In this document: positions 63,186 to 64,000 of the stretch, in pieces
How the letters are laid out: the number at the start of each line of letters is the position of its first letter
Numbering within the stretch: the first letter of the stretch is position 1
Assembly: GCF_003568665.1 (NCBI RefSeq)
Contig: NZ_QXMH01000001.1
Coordinates: 1,426,001 to 1,490,000 of the forward strand
Direction: 5' to 3'
DNA: 64,000 bases
Origin: Chitinophaga alhagiae
GTDB lineage: Bacteria; Bacteroidota; Bacteroidia; Chitinophagales; Chitinophagaceae
Notes under the pieces: model-generated
What the model was told of the DNA's origin: nothing
The model's database searches: none
Seen by the model: only the letters and a program-made list of their open reading frames with translations
Made by a program: the position numbers and the translations under genes

Positions 63186-64000
63186 TTACACGCGCTTGAT
63201 GTCTGCTCCCAGGTTGCGCAGGCGGTCGTCAATGTACTGATAGCCGCGGTCAATCTGGTCTATATTATGGATGGTGCTTTTGCCCTCTGCGCTCAGCGCG
63301 GCGATCAGCAGGGATACACCGGCCCTGATGTCAGGACTGCTCATGGTGATGCCCCGGAGCTTGTGCTGCCGGCCCAGGCCTATTACGGCCGCGCGGTGCG
63401 GGTCACAGAGAATGATCTGCGCGCCCATGTCTATGAGTTTGTCTACAAAAAAGAGGCGGCTCTCGAACATTTTCTGGTGTACCATCACACTGCCTTTGGC
63501 CTGTGTGGCCACTACCAGCACAATACTGAGCAGGTCTGGCGTAAAGCCGGGCCAGGGGTGGTCTGAAATAGTTAAAATGGAGCCGTCTATGAAGGTTTGT
63601 ATCTCGTAGCTGTCTTGCCCGGGAATATAAATATCGTCTCCCCTGAACTCCATCTGGATGCCCAGCAGGCGGAATTTTTCGGGAATAATGCCGAGGTGCT
63701 GTATGCCGGCGTTCTTGATGGTGATCTCGCTCTGCGTCATAGCCGCCAGGCCAATAAAAGAGCCGATCTCGATCATGTCTGGCAGCATGGCGTGTGTGCA
63801 GCCGCCCAGGGTGCTAACGCCTTCTATCACCAGCAGGTTGGAGCCAATGCCGCTGATCTTTGCGCCCATGCTGGTCAGCATTTTGCAAAGCTGCTGCAGG
63901 TAAGGTTCGCAGGCGGCATTGTAAATAGTGGTGGTACCCTGCGCCAGCACGGCGGCCATTACAATATTGGCCGTACCGGTCACGGAAGGCTCGTCCAGCA
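63186..64000 (-). CDS. murA: UDP-N-acetylglucosamine 1-carboxyvinyltransferase, 5' end missing
   Basis: The frame runs off the right edge; 271 C-terminal residues are visible, of about 435. Recognised MurA parts are the LDEPSVTGTANI-like segment at the edge, MLPDMIEIGSFIG, and DHPWPGFTPDLL with RSDIRAG-like SPDIRAG near the end. MurA joins phosphoenolpyruvate to UDP-GlcNAc, the first committed step of peptidoglycan synthesis. The catalytic Cys loop lies in the missing N-terminal part or near the edge and was not seen. gmk follows after 8 bp. Confidence 0.95.
   Translation of the reverse strand, partial: LDEPSVTGTANIVMAAVLAQGTTTIYNAACEPYLQQLCKMLTSMGAKISGIGSNLLVIEGVSTLGGCTHAMLPDMIEIGSFIGLAAMTQSEITIKNAGIQHLGIIPEKFRLLGIQMEFRGDDIYIPGQDSYEIQTFIDGSILTISDHPWPGFTPDLLSIVLVVATQAKGSVMVHQKMFESRLFFVDKLIDMGAQIILCDPHRAAVIGLGRQHKLRGITMSSPDIRAGVSLLIAALSAEGKSTIHNIDQIDRGYQYIDDRLRNLGADIKRV

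Overview
This 64-kb window is a chromosomal segment of a Bacteroidota bacterium, most likely from the Chitinophagaceae (Chitinophaga-like). That placement is inferred from gene content: gldC, a PorG-type barrel protein in the nadK-porG-uppS-bamA-skp-skp neighbourhood typical of the phylum, a fused IcmF mutase and Nudix-type (AraR/NrtR-like) regulation. Many promoters fit the Bacteroidota pattern (TTG or TTTG, about 19-23 bp, then TAnnTTTG), and upstream regions lack obvious Shine-Dalgarno sequences. Genes are GC-richer than the AT-rich spacers. Most genes are housekeeping, and I see no phage, insertion sequence, CRISPR array, rRNA or tRNA.

Layout. 1-9 kb: a truncated transglutaminase-like protein, an SplB-like radical SAM protein behind an operator-like palindrome, a membrane-anchored MutS-family ATPase, fused isobutyryl-CoA mutase (icmF), a 730-bp gene-less AT-rich stretch, and a Nudix-type regulator. 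9-18.5 kb: amidohydrolase lipoprotein, ligA-tadA, an SPFH protein, a J-domain-like small protein, a PAS-LuxR regulator, sodA, a DUF1080 lipoprotein and an EEP-family lipoprotein. 18.5-21 kb: an S41 C-terminal processing peptidase and rpmH-rnpA-yidD. 21-30.5 kb: the envelope cluster, transcribed leftward: CBS protein, BamA/TamA-like barrel, nadK, porG, uppS, bamA, and two OmpH/Skp chaperones. 30.5-36 kb: alpha/beta hydrolase, CvpA, YqeY, gldC, a glycosyltransferase, a small lipoprotein and an orphan ABC permease.

36-45 kb: a class I terpene synthase preceded by a direct-repeat array with an exact 32-bp period, then GT2 and a hydrolase, an acyl-CoA dehydrogenase, a secreted murein amidase, and a korB without korA beside it. 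45-55 kb: LysE exporter, GH3-family protein, suhB-thiL, a GT39-like membrane transferase, a nitrilase-fold omega-amidase, recX and a PcrA/UvrD helicase. 54-64 kb: M28 peptidase, a multidomain sugar-dehydrogenase/cytochrome c lipoprotein, tatC-rpiB, a 665-bp gene-poor spacer, a CorC/HlyC-type membrane protein, gmk and a truncated murA.

How they work together. The 21-30.5 kb block joins undecaprenyl-diphosphate synthesis, outer-membrane protein folding and insertion, and a type IX secretion component. With gldC, the murein amidase, murA and tatC, it gives the window a strong envelope-biogenesis flavour. The least explained features are the repeat array before the terpene synthase, the apparent lack of a standard start codon at the conserved N-terminus of rnpA, and the inverted repeats and promoter signals in the two long AT-rich spacers.
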